A stretch of DNA of 64,000 bases from Schizochytrium sp. TIO01 (GCA_004764695.1 SMSO01000034.1:3728501-3792500), one strand, 5' to 3'; positions 42,119 to 55,744 are shown, numbered from the stretch's first letter. Translations and numbers: made by a program. Notes: generated by a model not told the origin, from the sequence alone.

Positions 42119-45100
42119 AGAAAGAAATAAGGAAAGTAAAAGGGAACTATAATAGTAAGGCAAGAGGAACTACTATGCCTATCTCTTTCTCTTTTACTAA
42201 AATAAATTTCAATTAATTAAAAAAATTAAATCAAAATAAATAATATGTATAAAAGATGAAGAAGGGGACAAAAGGTTTTGGGCGCTCTGCTGCTTCCCAC
42301 GGGAAGTCGATGGCCTACCCGAGTGAGCTCTCTCTCTCTCTCATTCTCAAACGAAAGAAGCGTTGTCTCGAGGTCCTTCAAGTCGGAGCGATCTCTCGTA
42401 GGCAAGTTCAAGAAGCCCGCAGCAGCATTACATTTATTTGCATTCGCAATCTCCGCATGGAGCCAACCCAAAGTAAGGAGATCTCAGGCAGCGCGTCTCT
42501 CGAAAGGACGGTGTCGATGAGACGATATGCCTCAATAATCGACACATGGCGCAACAAACAAACACAATGAAGAAAGAATACATACGTACTCACACAAATG
42601 AGTCAATCTACTAAGCTGGTTCAACAGCAGGGGCGTCGCGTCTTCTGAGACACACAGAAAGAGACAGATCCAACCAAATCCATCGCTCGCTCTCGAGGCG
42701 TGCGGCGCCGCTTCTTCGCTGCAGTCCTCTTCTCTCTCTCTGTCTCTCTGTCTGTAAGTTGGTCGCTCAGTCTATTCGCTCGCTCAGGTTCTCTCGCCGG
42801 CGGAGATGAATAGCGATAGATGGATAGACAGAGAGATATAGCGAAGAGAGATAGAGATGGAGAGATAGAGATATTGAGTGATCGAGAGAGAGAGATAAAG
42901 AGAGAGAGAGATAGAGAGAGGGAGAGATCATCGACGGCCTGCAGCCCTGAAAAGGAGGCATGGGAGGGGCCGAAGGAAGGAGACCAGGACCTCGCCGCTT
43001 AGGGCCCTTCAAGTGAGACTCGAGACTCGAGACTCGAGGCGCCTTAATTTTGAAACGAAACCAAAGTGGAAGAAGTTCGAGGTGGCCAAACTAACCCCAA
43101 CTGAGCACAGACCGCTTCTCTCTGCTAGCGAGTACCGCTACCAGCGCTGCTTTTGCTAGCAGTGATGGCTAGCTAGCTAGGTAGGGTAGCACTGTCGTCA
43201 TTCATTTCATGGCAGTGGCTGATTATGATACCTGTACATCCATCCATCTATATATCGATCGATCGATCGATTGACTGACTGACTCACTCACTCACTCACT
43301 CGCTTACCAACTCACTCGCTTACCAACTCACTCACCTACCACTGGCACGCCTGAAGGAAGAAGCAGGCAGGAGCTCTTCCTGCTAAGCGCTACGAGGCAG
43401 AGCAGCACACGGCAGGCAGCGCAGGCCTCTCAGGTGCGACGACTCACAGGCCGCCCGCCGCCTCAAGGAATCGGTCGCTCAGGCAAGCAGAGGGGGAGTG
43501 GAGGTGAGACGGTCGGCAGCCAGCCAAACCAGCGATGGATCGGTCGGGGGGCCAGTTCAACTCCATCAGCAGCATTGGCGGCAGCAGCATTGGCGGCAGC
43601 AGCAGTCGTAGCAGAGGAACCATCGATTTTTCGACTTGATTGCGGCTCCTGAGAAGAGCAGCCACATACATAGATAGATGCGTAGATACATACTATTTAC
43701 TTACTACTGGTTTCTTTCCTTTATGCCTACATTCGCTCCTACTTACGTACCGTAGGAAATAGGTAGTACTATGGAGTGTTCGAGCTGAGGAGGGGGCTCC
43801 GCAGAGAGTGAGGGAGAGGGAGGGAGAGGGGGACCTCACAAAGCAGCAAGCTGTGGATGAGAGAGGGGGACCCGCCGTGAGAGTGGGAAAAGGCCAGCTC
43901 TGAAGACACCCGCGGTCGGAAACACTAGCTCTGTCTCCACTGGACAGGGTTTTCTTGTTGGGGGTTCCTCAGACTCAAAAGCTTCTTCAGCGAAGGTGGT
44001 CGAGATACTCGGGACCTACACTGTCTCTCTTGCTTCAGGAACTCACTGTGGGAAAGTGAGAAACCCGTAGCCCTCACACTGAGCTTTTGAATTTTTATTT
44101 CGAAATAAATCGACTTCCTTCCGACAAACCAAACTTTGGACAAAGAAATAAAACTTTCAAAGAAAATAAAATATTGAAGAAAGATTCATTTGACTTTTAT
44201 TCTCTAGCTAGCTAGAGCTAGCAGGAAGGATAATTGCTGCCTCAAATAGGTACCATGCTCCTGCAGAGGAATTCGCTAAGAAAACTTCTCGTGCTTTCTT
44301 TTCTTTTTTTCTATATGCAGACGGAGGTAGTAGTAGTAGGTACGTAGGTCCTCCTCAGCTAGCCTTATCAAACCAGAGATCTATAAGAGGAGTTACGCAG
44401 TGCTGCACCGATGATTGAGCACAGAAAGTGAAGAAGCTCTGCAGATTTTTATTTTATTAAAAAAAAAGTACGTGATTGGGAGGATAAGGCGCCTCAATCG
44501 ATGAGTCAATCTGTCAATTGACATCTGAACGGCTGCGAATGCGAATGCGAATGTGTGTGTGTGAAAGAGAGAGAGAGAGAAGCACTCACACACAGAGAGA
44601 GAGGACTCCATTGCAATATTTGGCATGTAAAAACATGAAAACGAATTGAGCACAAGCCTTGAGTTTAATTTAATTTGTTCACATAATGCTGAGTGTCTCT
44701 CTCACAAGTCAGAATTAATGGGTTAGACTCTTTTAGCAGCCTGAGTAAGAACTCAAGCCAGAACAACCATTTACTCAGCCCTGGCCGAGTGAAGGAGAAT
44801 ACAAGCCTGTTACTTGAATGAAAGGAGGCCCTTACTTGCTTACCTATCCACCTACGATTGCCTGAGTGAGCGGTTGAACAAATGAATGAATGAATGAATG
44901 AATGAGTGAGTGAGTGAATGTACGCGAATGAATGGATATGAGTGGATAGGAACGCGAGTCGTGCTGCTCTCAACAAGAACGGCCATCTCCTGCCTTCCCT
45001 TTAGCCGGAGTCAGCTTTGCACTGCGAAAATTGGATTTCAATCTTTGTGCCGTACTCCGCCTTCTTTACTGTTCTGAAAAACGTGGCTTCTTCTCTTTCC

Positions 45101-48100
45101 TCTTCGCCAAGCGCAGGCAATCCAAGGAGTGAGTGCATAGTGCATGTGGATTCAACTTTGGTTTGCGTGAAAAGATCTTCTCAAGAAGATCGATCTTCTT
45201 CTCTCTCAGATGAACGAAAGATCAATCAGGTGTCGTCTTGCAAGCAGAAATCCACATCTCCCGCGACTCGACTCAGAGGATGTCTTGAAGATCACTCCTT
45301 CCTCAGGCCTGCGCAATCCCGCCCAACTGAGAACCTCCTCCAAGCCAAGCAAGCTTATGCTTGAAAGCCTGAACTTGAGTTGGGCTTGACAGCAATCAAA
45401 CTCAGCTCAAGCCGGGACTTGGAATTATTTGATGGACGCTGTGGCGTGAAGGCCGCCCGGGAGCGCCTCCGAGTCAGCAGACGGATGGGAGGCGAAGGCG
45501 TTAGCTACAGATGGGTGGATAGACAGGCAGATATAGAGAGATAGAGATAGAGAGAAAATGGATGGGGAAATAGATAGATCATCAATCAACCAATTATCAA
45601 TCAATCAATCAATCAATCGATCAATCCATTCTGAGTGACAGCCCAATAGCTAGGAAGCTACTAGATGGTCAACTAGCCAAAGAACTACCTGACTGGAGCT
45701 CTTTGGCGGCGTTATCGCTGCGACGCTCCAAGATTCGAGCGTGCATTTGTATGTTTGGTCCTATCTCAGACTTGGATTGAGAGTTATGAGTAAGTGAGGA
45801 AGTAAGTACCTTCCTACTTGACTTACTTACCTACCTACCTGCGTATTTGCCTATTTCCCGACTAGCGCAATACCCATCTTAGAAAGAATGAAAAGGGATT
45901 TCAACCTCGAATAAGCACTCCGAAGTGTCGCGAGATGGTGTTCTTCTTCTCGCATCAGCAAGCAGGCTTTCAATGAAAGCACTCGCTTAAGATCTTCCGT
46001 TGCCTGGAGCTTGAATAAAAGCCACAGCCTGCCTAGATACATCAACCAGTTGATTTTAATAAATAAATAAACAAATATAAATAGATAAATAGATAAATTA
46101 ATTGATTAATTGATTAACCGGTTTACCAATTGAATGCATTTGTTGGTTGGGTGGTTCACTCCAAGCTATTCATCCTTCTCTGGCGGTGCTCACTCCGTTA
46201 TTTCACTCAGTAGTTCACACTCTCTACCTCGCACTAACTCCTCTGCGGCAGACAGGCTACGGCAGTCACCTCCCTCGCTAGCCAACCGCATTGTCCGCGT
46301 AACTTTTTTCGGGTTCGTGGCGCTTGTTCAGTCTCTCAGGGCGGCTCAAGGCCAACGAGAATCTCCTGTAACGGGTCCACAGCCAGCGAATGCAAAGCAC
46401 ATTTAGGGCGTAGGCACAGCCTAAAACTCGCAGAACCGTTGCTGGTGTCCCTCGCCTACTCGAAGTTACTTATCAATTATCATTAAAGTATCACTCACTC
46501 TTCTATCATAATTTAATTATTTGAATTAGTTTGTTCATTTATACGGATAATGAAAATAAATAAAAATAGAAAGGTGTCATGAAAAAGGAAAAAGTGTCAC
46601 GAATTGAGGGGAAGGAAAGGTGAAAGACGCGATCGCTTGGTTCGCTGGAAAGGCTGATTCTACAAACCCAAGAAGAAGCCACGAATTCTGCGCTCGTTTG
46701 TTGCAAACGAGCAGTTGCGTCCATCCAGACTATGTCTCTATGTCTCTGTTTTGCTGGCTACGATGGTGAGTAACTAACTTCTGGCGGCGGCAGCAGCAGG
46801 TTCTTCAATCAACTGCCTGCCTGCCTGGCTGACTGACTGCTTGCTTGCTTGCTTGCTTGCTTGCCTGGGTGTTTTCGCAGTGCTTGCTGTGCAGCCGCAG
46901 CGCCTCCTCGACCAGCTTGAGCTCCGGGTGCTCCGCGCACTAATTAAATCTATCTTTTACAATCTGATCCATCCTCGAGGCGAAATTGCGGTTCTTCTTC
47001 GCGTTGGCGCAAAAAAAGATCGCGATCGCGGCGAAAGTCACTTTCTCTTTCCTGCTTTGGGCAGCAGATAGGTCTCATCTACCTACTTACTACCTGTCCA
47101 CAGTGCTTGGTTTTTGAGAATGTTGCGCTGCAAAGGCGGTCATTTCATGGCCCGTGGCTGGCAGGCGCCATCGCAATTTCGCAAACGAGCAGCAGCTTGC
47201 GTTTTCTATCAATCCGGAATTTGTACGCGTCTGGCTGGAACCTAGATTCTCGCAAGCAGGCAGTCACAGCACGGGGAGATAAGGATACCTAGCTAGAGGC
47301 ACCAAGCAGGCGGCAAAGCTGCTTTAAGTTTTCATTCCAATTCTAGCTCTAGAGAGAGATAAAAGCGAAAGCTAAACAAAACAAGGAAATGAGTAAGATA
47401 GTTTTTTTTATTTTTTTTTTTTAAATTTAAATCAAGGAACACCAAATTTTATAATAAAATGTTTTAAAGGTGTACTTTCTTAATACTGCGTAAAATAATT
47501 TTGTTTAGCTAGCTAGAATGGCAGACACTACTGCTCAGAGTAGTACAGCAGCAGCCTTCTCGTTGGGCCTCCTTCCTTGGAAACCAAGCCACTCAATCTC
47601 CTTCTTCCGTCTGTGATGATTTCCAACCTCTAGCTAGCTAGACAGCCTGAGAAGCAAATGACAGTACAATCGGCGAAGAGCACGAAGAAGAGAGAATAGT
47701 TTAGTTTCTTCTTCCTGAAAGCAGAGGAGGAAGGTCGGGAGGAGGAAGGAAGAAGAGGCACCCCTTTCTACCAGGCAACAGACAGAAGAACAGAGGCAAA
47801 GGCAGAGAGAGAGAGACAAGCGTGCGTGCGTGCGTGAGTGCGTGCGTGCACCCGTTGGAGAAGCCGCCGCCGAACTCGCCTTTCAACTAGTATTTACCAA
47901 ATCTTTGTTATTGTCATTCAAAGTTATTCGATTTCAATGAAAGCTGCTATGAGATAATACCCCAAATCAATTAAAAAAAAACAAACCACGAAGAATACCA
48001 GAACAGAACATTTGTCTATTATTCTTTTCCTGCTCCAAGAATGAAATATCTATCCTTAGGCTCTTCGTTCTCTCGCGGTGTCTTGTTTGAGTGATCTCGA

Positions 48101-49528
48101 TACAATCCATCCTCTCTGTATAAAGACGTCGAGCGGCTTCCTCCACAGAGGTCACGCTGCTCAGGTCATGACTCGTGAGGAGCGGTGGCGGAAGACAGTT
48201 GATTTAATAAATAGGGCTCAGACAGAAGCCGCGAGAGCAGTTAATGACTGAGCGCGTGAGCCGAGTTCTTCTTCTTCTCCTTCTTCTTCTACTCTTTCTG
48301 GCACCAGGATCTTCTAGGTAGCTAGCTAGCTGCCTTTACCTTCTTTCGCTCTCTGTTCCCTTTCTTTCTTTCCCTCCTTCCATCAGAGCCTCCAACTTTC
48401 CATCGAAAGATTTTCTTACGCAGAGACAATATATGACAAATCCTTCCTCCTTCCTCCTCTCTGCGCTGTTCTGGTTAGGTCAAGTCGAGCAAGCAGGCAA
48501 AAGCAGGCAAAAGCAGGCAAAGCAGGCAGGCAGGCGGGCAGTTCTTTGCTTTTCAGCTCCCTTCGACGGTGGATTTTGCCTCCGCGGCGCTTGGAGCTCT
48601 TATTCTTAGCTCCCTGAGCGCGACTTTCTTGCATTTTTCAAGCGAGTTCATCTTCGGGAGACGAGGGCCCTCAAGTTTCCGCTCCTTACTTCTTCATGAT
48701 TAGTTTTGCTGCAAGCGAGTTCAAGCAAGTTCAGAATTCCTTCCTCGCCGCTATGAACAGAAGAGGACGCATAGAGAGATAGACAGAAGGTACACAGACT
48801 CTCGTGCAAAGATGGATGAATCCAAGTCGCCGCCTCCTTCTTCTTCGTTTCCCTCTTTACCAGCTTCAGCTCGCGGGAGCCCAAAGCTTTCACGGCAGAC
48901 AGACAGGACAGACCTCTGACTGAGCTGGCTTTGCTCCTGTTTCCGAGAGAGAGAGAGAGAGACAGAGAGAGAGAAGCGCCCACGTCGGCCTCGTCGGGTT
49001 CAGTCAGGGCCTTCGCGCAGAAGAACTTGCTTGGCCAAGCTCGTCCATTCTCATCGCGCGTTGCGGAGATTGATGGAGAAAGGGGGAAAACGTGTCCTTC
49101 GGCGGTCAGTCAGAAAACAACGCAACGACTTCTTTCTTCGAAATTAAAAAAGTGGTTTGTTCATTTCGAAAACAAGGAACAGTCGACGGGACTTGAGCGC
49201 TGTGTCCAACTAAACCGCCGAGGAGTAGGAGGTGCCTACCTCAGCCTACCTGAAACTTGGCTGTTTGTCTACCAAATCGCTTCCCCTCCTAGCACACCAT
49301 GATTTTCCATTCGAACTAACGATCATCCGCACAAAAACCAGGAAGAGGTGGTATAGCGGTAAAAGTAATTCGTTGCGCGCAAATGTGGCAAACGACCGCT
49401 CGCCTGGAGCTAGCTAGCTAGTGCCCTCGCTACGTGAAACCGGAGGCGTTCGATCCGCCCGCCCAGCTTTTCGAAATTTCAAGTTACCTCCTCAGTTTCT
49501 TGTGCTCGATCATTGCGATGGGCACCAA

Positions 49529-49617
49529 CCTACCTACCTACCTACCTACCTACCTACCTGCCCAGAAGAAGAAGAAGAAGAAGGAGAAGGAGAAGGAGAA
49601 GGAGAAGGAGAAGGAGG
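49529..49617 (+). repeat. Compound microsatellite (CTAC)n - (GAA)n - (GGAGAA)n
   Basis: Eight CTAC units, a four-base spacer, then GAA units that change into GGAGAA units. Three different repeat types abut. Confidence 0.9.
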
Positions 49618-49988
49618 GCGTCCTTCAAGCTGAAGCTGCGTTTTGCCGGCTTCGTGAAAGAGTTACACGTGCGTAGGTTCTTAATCTCTTTTTCACTCTC
49701 TCTCAATCGATTTCAATGATCTCTCTTTCAATGATCTCTCTTTCAAACGAAGGACAGAGGAGCGAAAGAGCAGAAGATCGAAAAGGCGAGAAAGCCGAGT
49801 CACCGTGATTCGTTCGAGGGCGGCTCGGGTGCTGGCTGGCTGGCTGGCGGCCTGCCTCCCCCTCGTAGCTCAGCGCAGAGAGGGCGGCTCGGCTCGATCG
49901 CGACGAACCTCGGCTGCGGAGCCGCGCCAGACATACCCGACGGTGGTGCCTTGACAGGAGCGGCCTCGGCAGAAAGAAGCAGCGGCAG

Positions 49989-50028
49989 CAAACAAACAAA
50001 CAAACAAACAAACAAACAAACAAACAAG
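49989..50028 (+). repeat. (AAAC)10 microsatellite
   Basis: About ten nearly perfect AAAC units. The minus strand reads as a Phe/Val/Cys/Leu hydrophobic frame, which is an artefact of the repeat. Confidence 0.92.
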
Positions 50029-50577
50029 CAGATGCGTACTACGTGAGAAAGGACGCGTCGTTTGCACCATTTGTCGTTGCTTTGACAGTCAATACAAAAC
50101 CAAAGAATTCTATTAATAGAATGATAGATAGGCGCGGTCTTTCATCTGTTCTCATGGCGTTTGGAGCGAAGACAGAGGGCAGCTTTTGGCCTCTTGCTTC
50201 GCCAAACAGCCCACAGCTGGGTCCTGGGGCTGCTAGTAGCTCCGGCAGGACCGTTTAGCATAAAGCCTAAGAAGCTAGTAGCAGGTAGAGTTCCGTGGCC
50301 GTTCCGATGCATCTAGTGGTACAAAGGAAGCTTGAAGGAATGTGGAGATTCTCCATCCTCGTTGCAGATTCTCCATCGCCCTCGTCTGCGGCGGCGGAGG
50401 TGCCTTCTCCTTGGCTACCAAGGCATACATAGTCAGTCAGAGGCAACGAAGGCCAACTTGCAGATCAGTGCGGAGGTCTGCGAGGCAGAATGGCTCGCTC
50501 GAAGGAGGAGAAGAGGCTGAAAAGAGCAGCAAAGATCAACCAAGCAACTCGTCTTAGGTCTCGTCTGAGTCAGGTGT

Positions 50578-50608
<31 letters not shown>

Positions 50609-51004
50609 ATCCGTCGTTCTCTGGGAATAATTAAAAGAGAAAGAAAGCGTCGAAAAGAAAGGGAACCAACCTCCAAGTTCGGTTGCTTCTCGTAGAGAAA
50701 TCCATAGGACAAGTCTTCGCGTTGTGCGCTTCTTCCTGCACATAGCAGGCGCCATTCCTACTGCTCGAGTCGCTGCAGAAACGCTGCTATTCGTTCTCTC
50801 TCTTCCGTTCCTCCAAAGGTTGCGCAACTTGTAAAAGAACAGCTTTGCTCCTGTTTTGTTTAATCTCGCCTTCGCTGACTTTCAGGAAACAACTTGAAGA
50901 AGATATTCGTTCAAGTGCAGCTCATGAGCTCTCTCTCGTTCTAGCTAGAGAAAACTAACCAAACAGGACCTTCGTTTCCCGCTCCGCAACGAACAAAATA
51001 CGCA

Positions 51005-51082
51005 CAGCAGCAGCAGCAGCAGCTTGCAGCAGCAGCAGCAGTAGCGTTGAGTTGAGTTGAGTTGACTCGACTTGAGTTGAGA
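51005..51082 (+). repeat. (CAG)n followed by (TTGAG)n
   Basis: Two blocks of CAG units interrupted by TTG, immediately followed by five to seven TTGAG pentamers with some CTCGA variants. Confidence 0.9.
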
Positions 51083-53301
51083 GTATCCTGTCAGAGGCCC
51101 GAATCTCTGGCTGCACAGCTTTATGCGGAGTATAACTAGGCGTAGGCTTTATTCATTTTTTCTGTGCGTTCTTCACGAAGGAAGAAGGCTTGAAAGTTTG
51201 CATTTAGATACATGAAGAGCCTCGAATGAATGTGATCTTTTTGGGTGAATTGTAAAAGAGTGGGATCAGAATCGTCCGTTCTTGGAGTTCTTGTGTAGAC
51301 ATGGACGTCACGATACCTGTCGGCGACGATGGTGCAAAGCTGTCGAAGGAATCGCCGTGGGATCCCTGGGCTGTTGTATTTTGTAGGTATGATGGCGATC
51401 TTTCTTTCTTTCTTTTTTTCTTTCCGTGCTGTGCTGGCGGCGTTCGAGGAGGGCTCTTTAGGCATCGGCTTCCGGTCCTTTCTGTTGGATTAGGTTTCCT
51501 GCGATTGTGAGCACTTCTGGGCTGTACTTCAACTCGCCATACCTGTACGCACAATCAACAGATGCATCAATGAATCAATGAATGAATCAATTCATTTTAA
51601 CGATTACTCGATCTTGAGGCGAAAGCAGCAGCGCTGCTGCTTCTGTGGCATCTTGGATCTTGAATAACCTGAGGTCTTCTTACAGAGAGCGAATGTATTT
51701 TGAAGTGAAGGTTTTTCAAAATTAAACAACTTGGCAGAACGAGGAGAGAGAACGATGGACAATTTACAAAAGTTAAATTGGCAATTCGATGATTCCATAC
51801 AAAAGGCGTGCAGTCTTGTGGCAATGAGATTGGAGGACTCTGATTATGAATAGACTCTTCTGCTATTCTGAGAGGCTGGAAAGAAGCACCACCTCATCTG
51901 AAAAGAAGCTTGTTCAAGTGCTGCCGAAGCTTTTGTTCTCTTTCTGTTCTCAAATTTGTCAGCTTTCATTTCATCGTACGCAAGTTTTAATGAACTTGAG
52001 ACTCAGCAATACGAATAGAAGGTTTTCAATTGCAGAGAATCACTGATTGGTTGATTTCTTATCACATGAATAGCTTTCCTTTGCTGCGGAAACACTCTCG
52101 TTAGTCAGAGGCAACTTTTGAAAATCTTCTATCTAAAACATTTTCAAGCGGAAACAATCATTGCTGCGGAAACGGCACACTTTGTTTTCTCGTTGCTCCT
52201 TGCGATGTGAAGGACTGATTGATTGTTTCGCCGCCAAGCTGCAGAGTGGACAGTTGGTCAGAGTCGTCTTTTCAAAAGGCACGCACAGATACATATCATA
52301 TAGAGAGCACTTAAATTTGAATTAAGAAAAATACTTTTTAAAAGAACACAATTCTTGAAAGAAAGATAAAAAGCGAACTAAGTAAAAGTCGTTGGCGATC
52401 TGGAAGAAGAGGCCTCTTTCGACCACGCAGTATTATACATTATAATCCAGCTAGTGTAGGTAGATAGGTAGGTGGTACCTTTCCTGGTTCGCTGCAAATG
52501 CTTCATTCAATCGCTGCTGTCTGTGCTTTTTGAATTGAGACAGGATGGATGGGCAGTTGCTCTCAAGGCGTTCTACCTACGGTGCCACCCCTGCTAGAAT
52601 CATCGAGAGCGGCCGAGCAAGCAGTCTGAGGAACCTCTTGAACAGCCTGGAGATGGGGCCACGTCAGTCAGTGGTTAGTTGTTATTGGCGCTCGCTGAAG
52701 AATTCGAAGAGACCAACTCCCAGTTTGAGCAGATGGGCACTTCCATCCATCCAGTCTGAGAGAAGGCCGCTCTTATCCATATTACCCACGCACTGACATG
52801 ATGATAGTGTTATTTAAATTAAATTTAAATTTAATTTTAAAAATTAAATTAATAGCTAAATTAATTTGATTAATAAATTCATACAAGTCAAGTCGCCGGG
52901 GATGACGGCAGTTCAAGCTCGCTCTCATCCCGTGCCGCGCTGTTTCTTACAAGTCTCTCACTTCTGACTCTGTCTCCGATCGATACTAAAGAAGTTCAAA
53001 GCAGAAGATCACTGCTTCAGCTGTACCATCCTCAGTCAAAGCCTCGTTATCAAGGCCATAGGTATACTACATTTATTTATAGATGTATATCCTATATCCA
53101 TGCACGCAATCAGTACTCGAGAACCGGCAATTCTCATCGCGGCACGAACTGAGCCTGGAGCAGAAAGAACCCTTCCTCGAAGGCTCACTCACGTCGATGG
53201 TCCTCGGAGAGAGGCCGCTCGTGGCGGTGCATTGCAGTGCAGCGCGAAGGGCAGGGAGAAGAGAAGCGCGTGAAGGTAGATCGAGCCAAGGGCTGTCAGC
53301 C

Positions 53302-53338
<37 letters not shown>

Positions 53339-54483
53339 TTCTATCTAAAAAACACCAGGAGACACCTGCTGTCCGTCGTGGCCCGTGCTTTGTTTGAGGC
53401 CTCAATGAACTCGATTACGTTTGTTGCAAACGACGTTGACGACGGAGGCCGCTCTCTTCCTCCTTGAAACTCAGAAGAACTCGAGCACTTTCCTGCTTTC
53501 GCTCTCTCGATCGCTCGCTTCACCAGCAGCGCCCTTTCTTAGCAACGAAGTGGGAATTAATTCATAAGAGGAAACGAAAGGCCCTCTTCTTTCTTGGAGC
53601 TGCAACGAGTCAGCTCAGTTGGAATGATTGTAAGCATTGTTTACTCGTCTGCTTGTTCATTTATACAGCTTGGGTCCTTGGAGTTGCCGAGCCGCCTGCA
53701 CAAAGACACAAAGAAGGGCTAGTTTCTTCTTCTTCTTAGTCAACAGGCAGTCAGTCAGTCAGTCGGTTTTCAAGATTCATGCCAACTGCGTGCCCGAACT
53801 CACTGGCGGGGGCGGTTCACGAGCCGCAATCTCGCGCCGCCTGAAGAGCTTTGCTGATGGCGATTCGTCTTCACTCATGCACCATGCATGCCTTACATGC
53901 GTCCAAAGATAACGTGACGTGCCGAGGCACCAGTCAGTCACACGAGGATTGAAGGTTGAACTTTGAACTTTCGGCGAGGAGCCCATTCTTCTCTCTGTAA
54001 TCTTCTCCAGTTTCCTCGATTTTGTTTGTTCCCACTGATTTTTACTTTTTTTAAATTTAAATTCTAAAATAGTAGAAATAGAAATAAATGAAATAAACTA
54101 GCCAAAAAACAGTCCTTTCTTTGCCAAAACCGCCATCTGAAAACATCGCGTGATGGATACATACATACATACATACATACATGCATACACACAGCCTTTT
54201 GCCTGTGTAAGGAGGGAGGAGCGCAAGCAAGAAAAGGCCACCTCCTCTGAAGCAAAAGGTCACCTTCGTTGCAACAGCAGGAATGAGCGATTCTTCTTTC
54301 CGGTTGGCTCGATCAATCAAGCCTCTCTGCGGCCCAGCTTGAAAGAATCTCTCTTCGGCTGCTCTGCCCGAGTCTTGAGAGTTGCACCTTCACGCTGTTT
54401 CCCGTCGGCGTTCCAGCCTTCTCTTTTCTGTCCTGGGACTTCCACGCGCTCGCACTCTCACTCATTCTGATTGATTCACTTAT

Positions 54484-54634
54484 TTCATTCACTCATTGAT
54501 TGATTGACTCATTGATTGATTGATTGATTGACTCATTAATTGATTGACTCATTAATTGATTGATTGATTGATCACTCATTGATTGATTCACTCATTAGTT
54601 GATTAATTGATTGATTGATTGATTGGTTGATTGA
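54484..54634 (+). repeat. 150-bp GATT-type mosaic array
   Basis: Tetranucleotide units GATT, GACT, CATT and AATT alternate, with higher-order blocks (ACTCATTGATTGATTG, ACTCATTAATTGATTG) themselves repeated. It is the longest tandem array seen in the window. Confidence 0.9.
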
Positions 54635-55022
54635 CTTGTATCACTCTGAGATTTCCTGTTCACTCTTGATGAAGAAAGAAAGAAGGTCCTTTTCCCGTGC
54701 AAGCAAGCAAGCAGAAGAGAAGAAAGCGAACCTTTTCCGCAGCCCGCGCCTGCCAGCTAGCTAGCCAGCTCGCCCGCTACCTGCCACGCTAGCCCGATCG
54801 TTTTTCTCGCTCGCACTTGAATCATCGGCGAGGAACCTCAGCGCGGTAGCTAGCTAGCTAGCGAGCGAGGGGAACCCAGCAGGCGTGGGCCGTGGTACGA
54901 GAACGCGAGCTTTCTTCTCGGGACCGCTCGCGCAGCCAGCCGCCTCGCGGCCTTTCGGCCCTTTCCAGCCTTTTTAGCCTTTCAGGCCCAAGCGAAGCAT
55001 AATCAAACAACAGTACACAATA

Positions 55023-55023
55023 G

Positions 55024-55083
<60 letters not shown>
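55023..55083 (+). repeat. (TCAA)15 microsatellite
   Basis: About fifteen perfect TCAA units without interruption, so it is young or prone to expansion. Confidence 0.95.
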
Positions 55084-55084
<1 letters not shown>

Positions 55085-55643
55085 GAAATGGCAACTGATG
55101 AGAAAAGTCTCTCTCACTCATCCTCTCTCATCCTCTCTGTGAAATAAATGCCCGTTCTGCTTTGCACCGTTCCCTCGCTCGCAGGACTGGATGCACCAGG
55201 TAGGCAGTCGCTACGCAAAATGCTACAACGGCGCGTCGCCCGGTTCTCTCGAGCACATGTTCTCTCTGGTACCCTGGTGAACGAGGAACACGAGACTCGT
55301 GTAGGCCTTGCTAGCTTCTACAGTAGCCCTGGCCAGCGAAGTGAAGCAAAGCTTTCTTTCTCTGCTTTCTCTTTTTCCCTCTCTTTTCAAGTTTCTTCTT
55401 TTTTCCCAATTCACTCATAAGAATGAATGAATTCCTGCTCCCCAGCCGCCTTGGGGCTGGGTGCTAGAGTTGCCGGTACTGGCTAGCTACCACACAGCGG
55501 CGAACCCGAAGAGCGCCAGAGGAGGGAGGGTTCGACTCGACCGCGGGGAGGCCAGTCCGCAGAGGACCGGCGGTGGCAGAGCGGCAGAGAATATGCGGAG
55601 TGGAGGGGCGGCGCTCTCTCCTCTAGCTAGAGTGCCTCAGGCG

Positions 55644-55744
55644 CAGAGCAGAGCAGAGCAGAGCAGAGTGAGTGAGTGAGTGAGTGAGTGAGTGAGTGAG
55701 TGAGTGAGTGAGTGAGTGAGTGAGGGAGGGAGGGAGGGAGGGAG
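55644..55744 (+). repeat. Compound array (GCAGA)n - (GTGA)n - (GGGA)n
   Basis: Five GCAGA units grade into about fourteen perfect GTGA units, then into five GGGA units. Each block can be derived from the neighbouring one by a single change in the unit. Confidence 0.93.

Larger units (their letters stand above)
39984..46000. other. Gene desert, part 1: dense short tandem repeats
   Basis: No credible gene. Arrays seen: (GAAA)n 40407-40433; a CTAACAGCTTCG-type 12-bp repeat 40783-40815; an 8-bp GAGAACGC repeat 41586-41630 and its variant 42044-42118; GATA/GA mosaic 42815-42930; GAGACTC repeat 43015-43038; CGAT, GACT and CTCA mosaic 43254-43338; AGCAGCATTGGCGGC twice near 43568-43600; AATG/AGTG 44881-44919; TCAA 45580-45627; TACC near 45815-45840. 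Open frames in this stretch are Ser/Arg/Leu-rich by-products of the repeats and differ on every strand and frame. Confidence 0.7.
46001..51000. other. Gene desert, part 2: dense short tandem repeats
   Basis: No credible gene. Arrays: GCCT/GACT/GCTT 46814-46867; CGTG 47821-47849; AGGCAAAAGC-type repeat 48489-48540; GA near 48943-48973; CTAC 49529-49559 directly followed by GAA/GGAGAA 49564-49617; AAAC 49989-50028; CT 50578-50610. Poly-T/AT-rich stretch around 47400-47460. The frames here are driven by the repeats. Confidence 0.7.

Noticed and set aside
49345-49465. tRNA-like words: GGTATAGCGGTAAAAG resembling an A box and GCGTTCGATCCGC resembling a B box
   Set aside because: The acceptor and T stems do not pair properly and the two boxes are too far apart for a simple tRNA. 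At most it is a degenerate pol III-derived element.
49513-50070. Open frames rich in Arg, Glu or Phe/Val/Cys in the 49.5-50.1 kb stretch
   Set aside because: They are translations of the CTAC, GAA/GGAGAA and AAAC microsatellites in different frames.
50490-50640. Basic open frame starting MARSKEEKRLKRAAKI ahead of a possible donor
   Set aside because: It is short, runs into a CT microsatellite, and no in-phase downstream exon with recognisable content was found.
55560-55610. Leu/Ser tRNA-like A-box string (GGTGGCAGAGCGGCAGAG)
   Set aside because: No B box or cloverleaf pairing follows within the needed distance.
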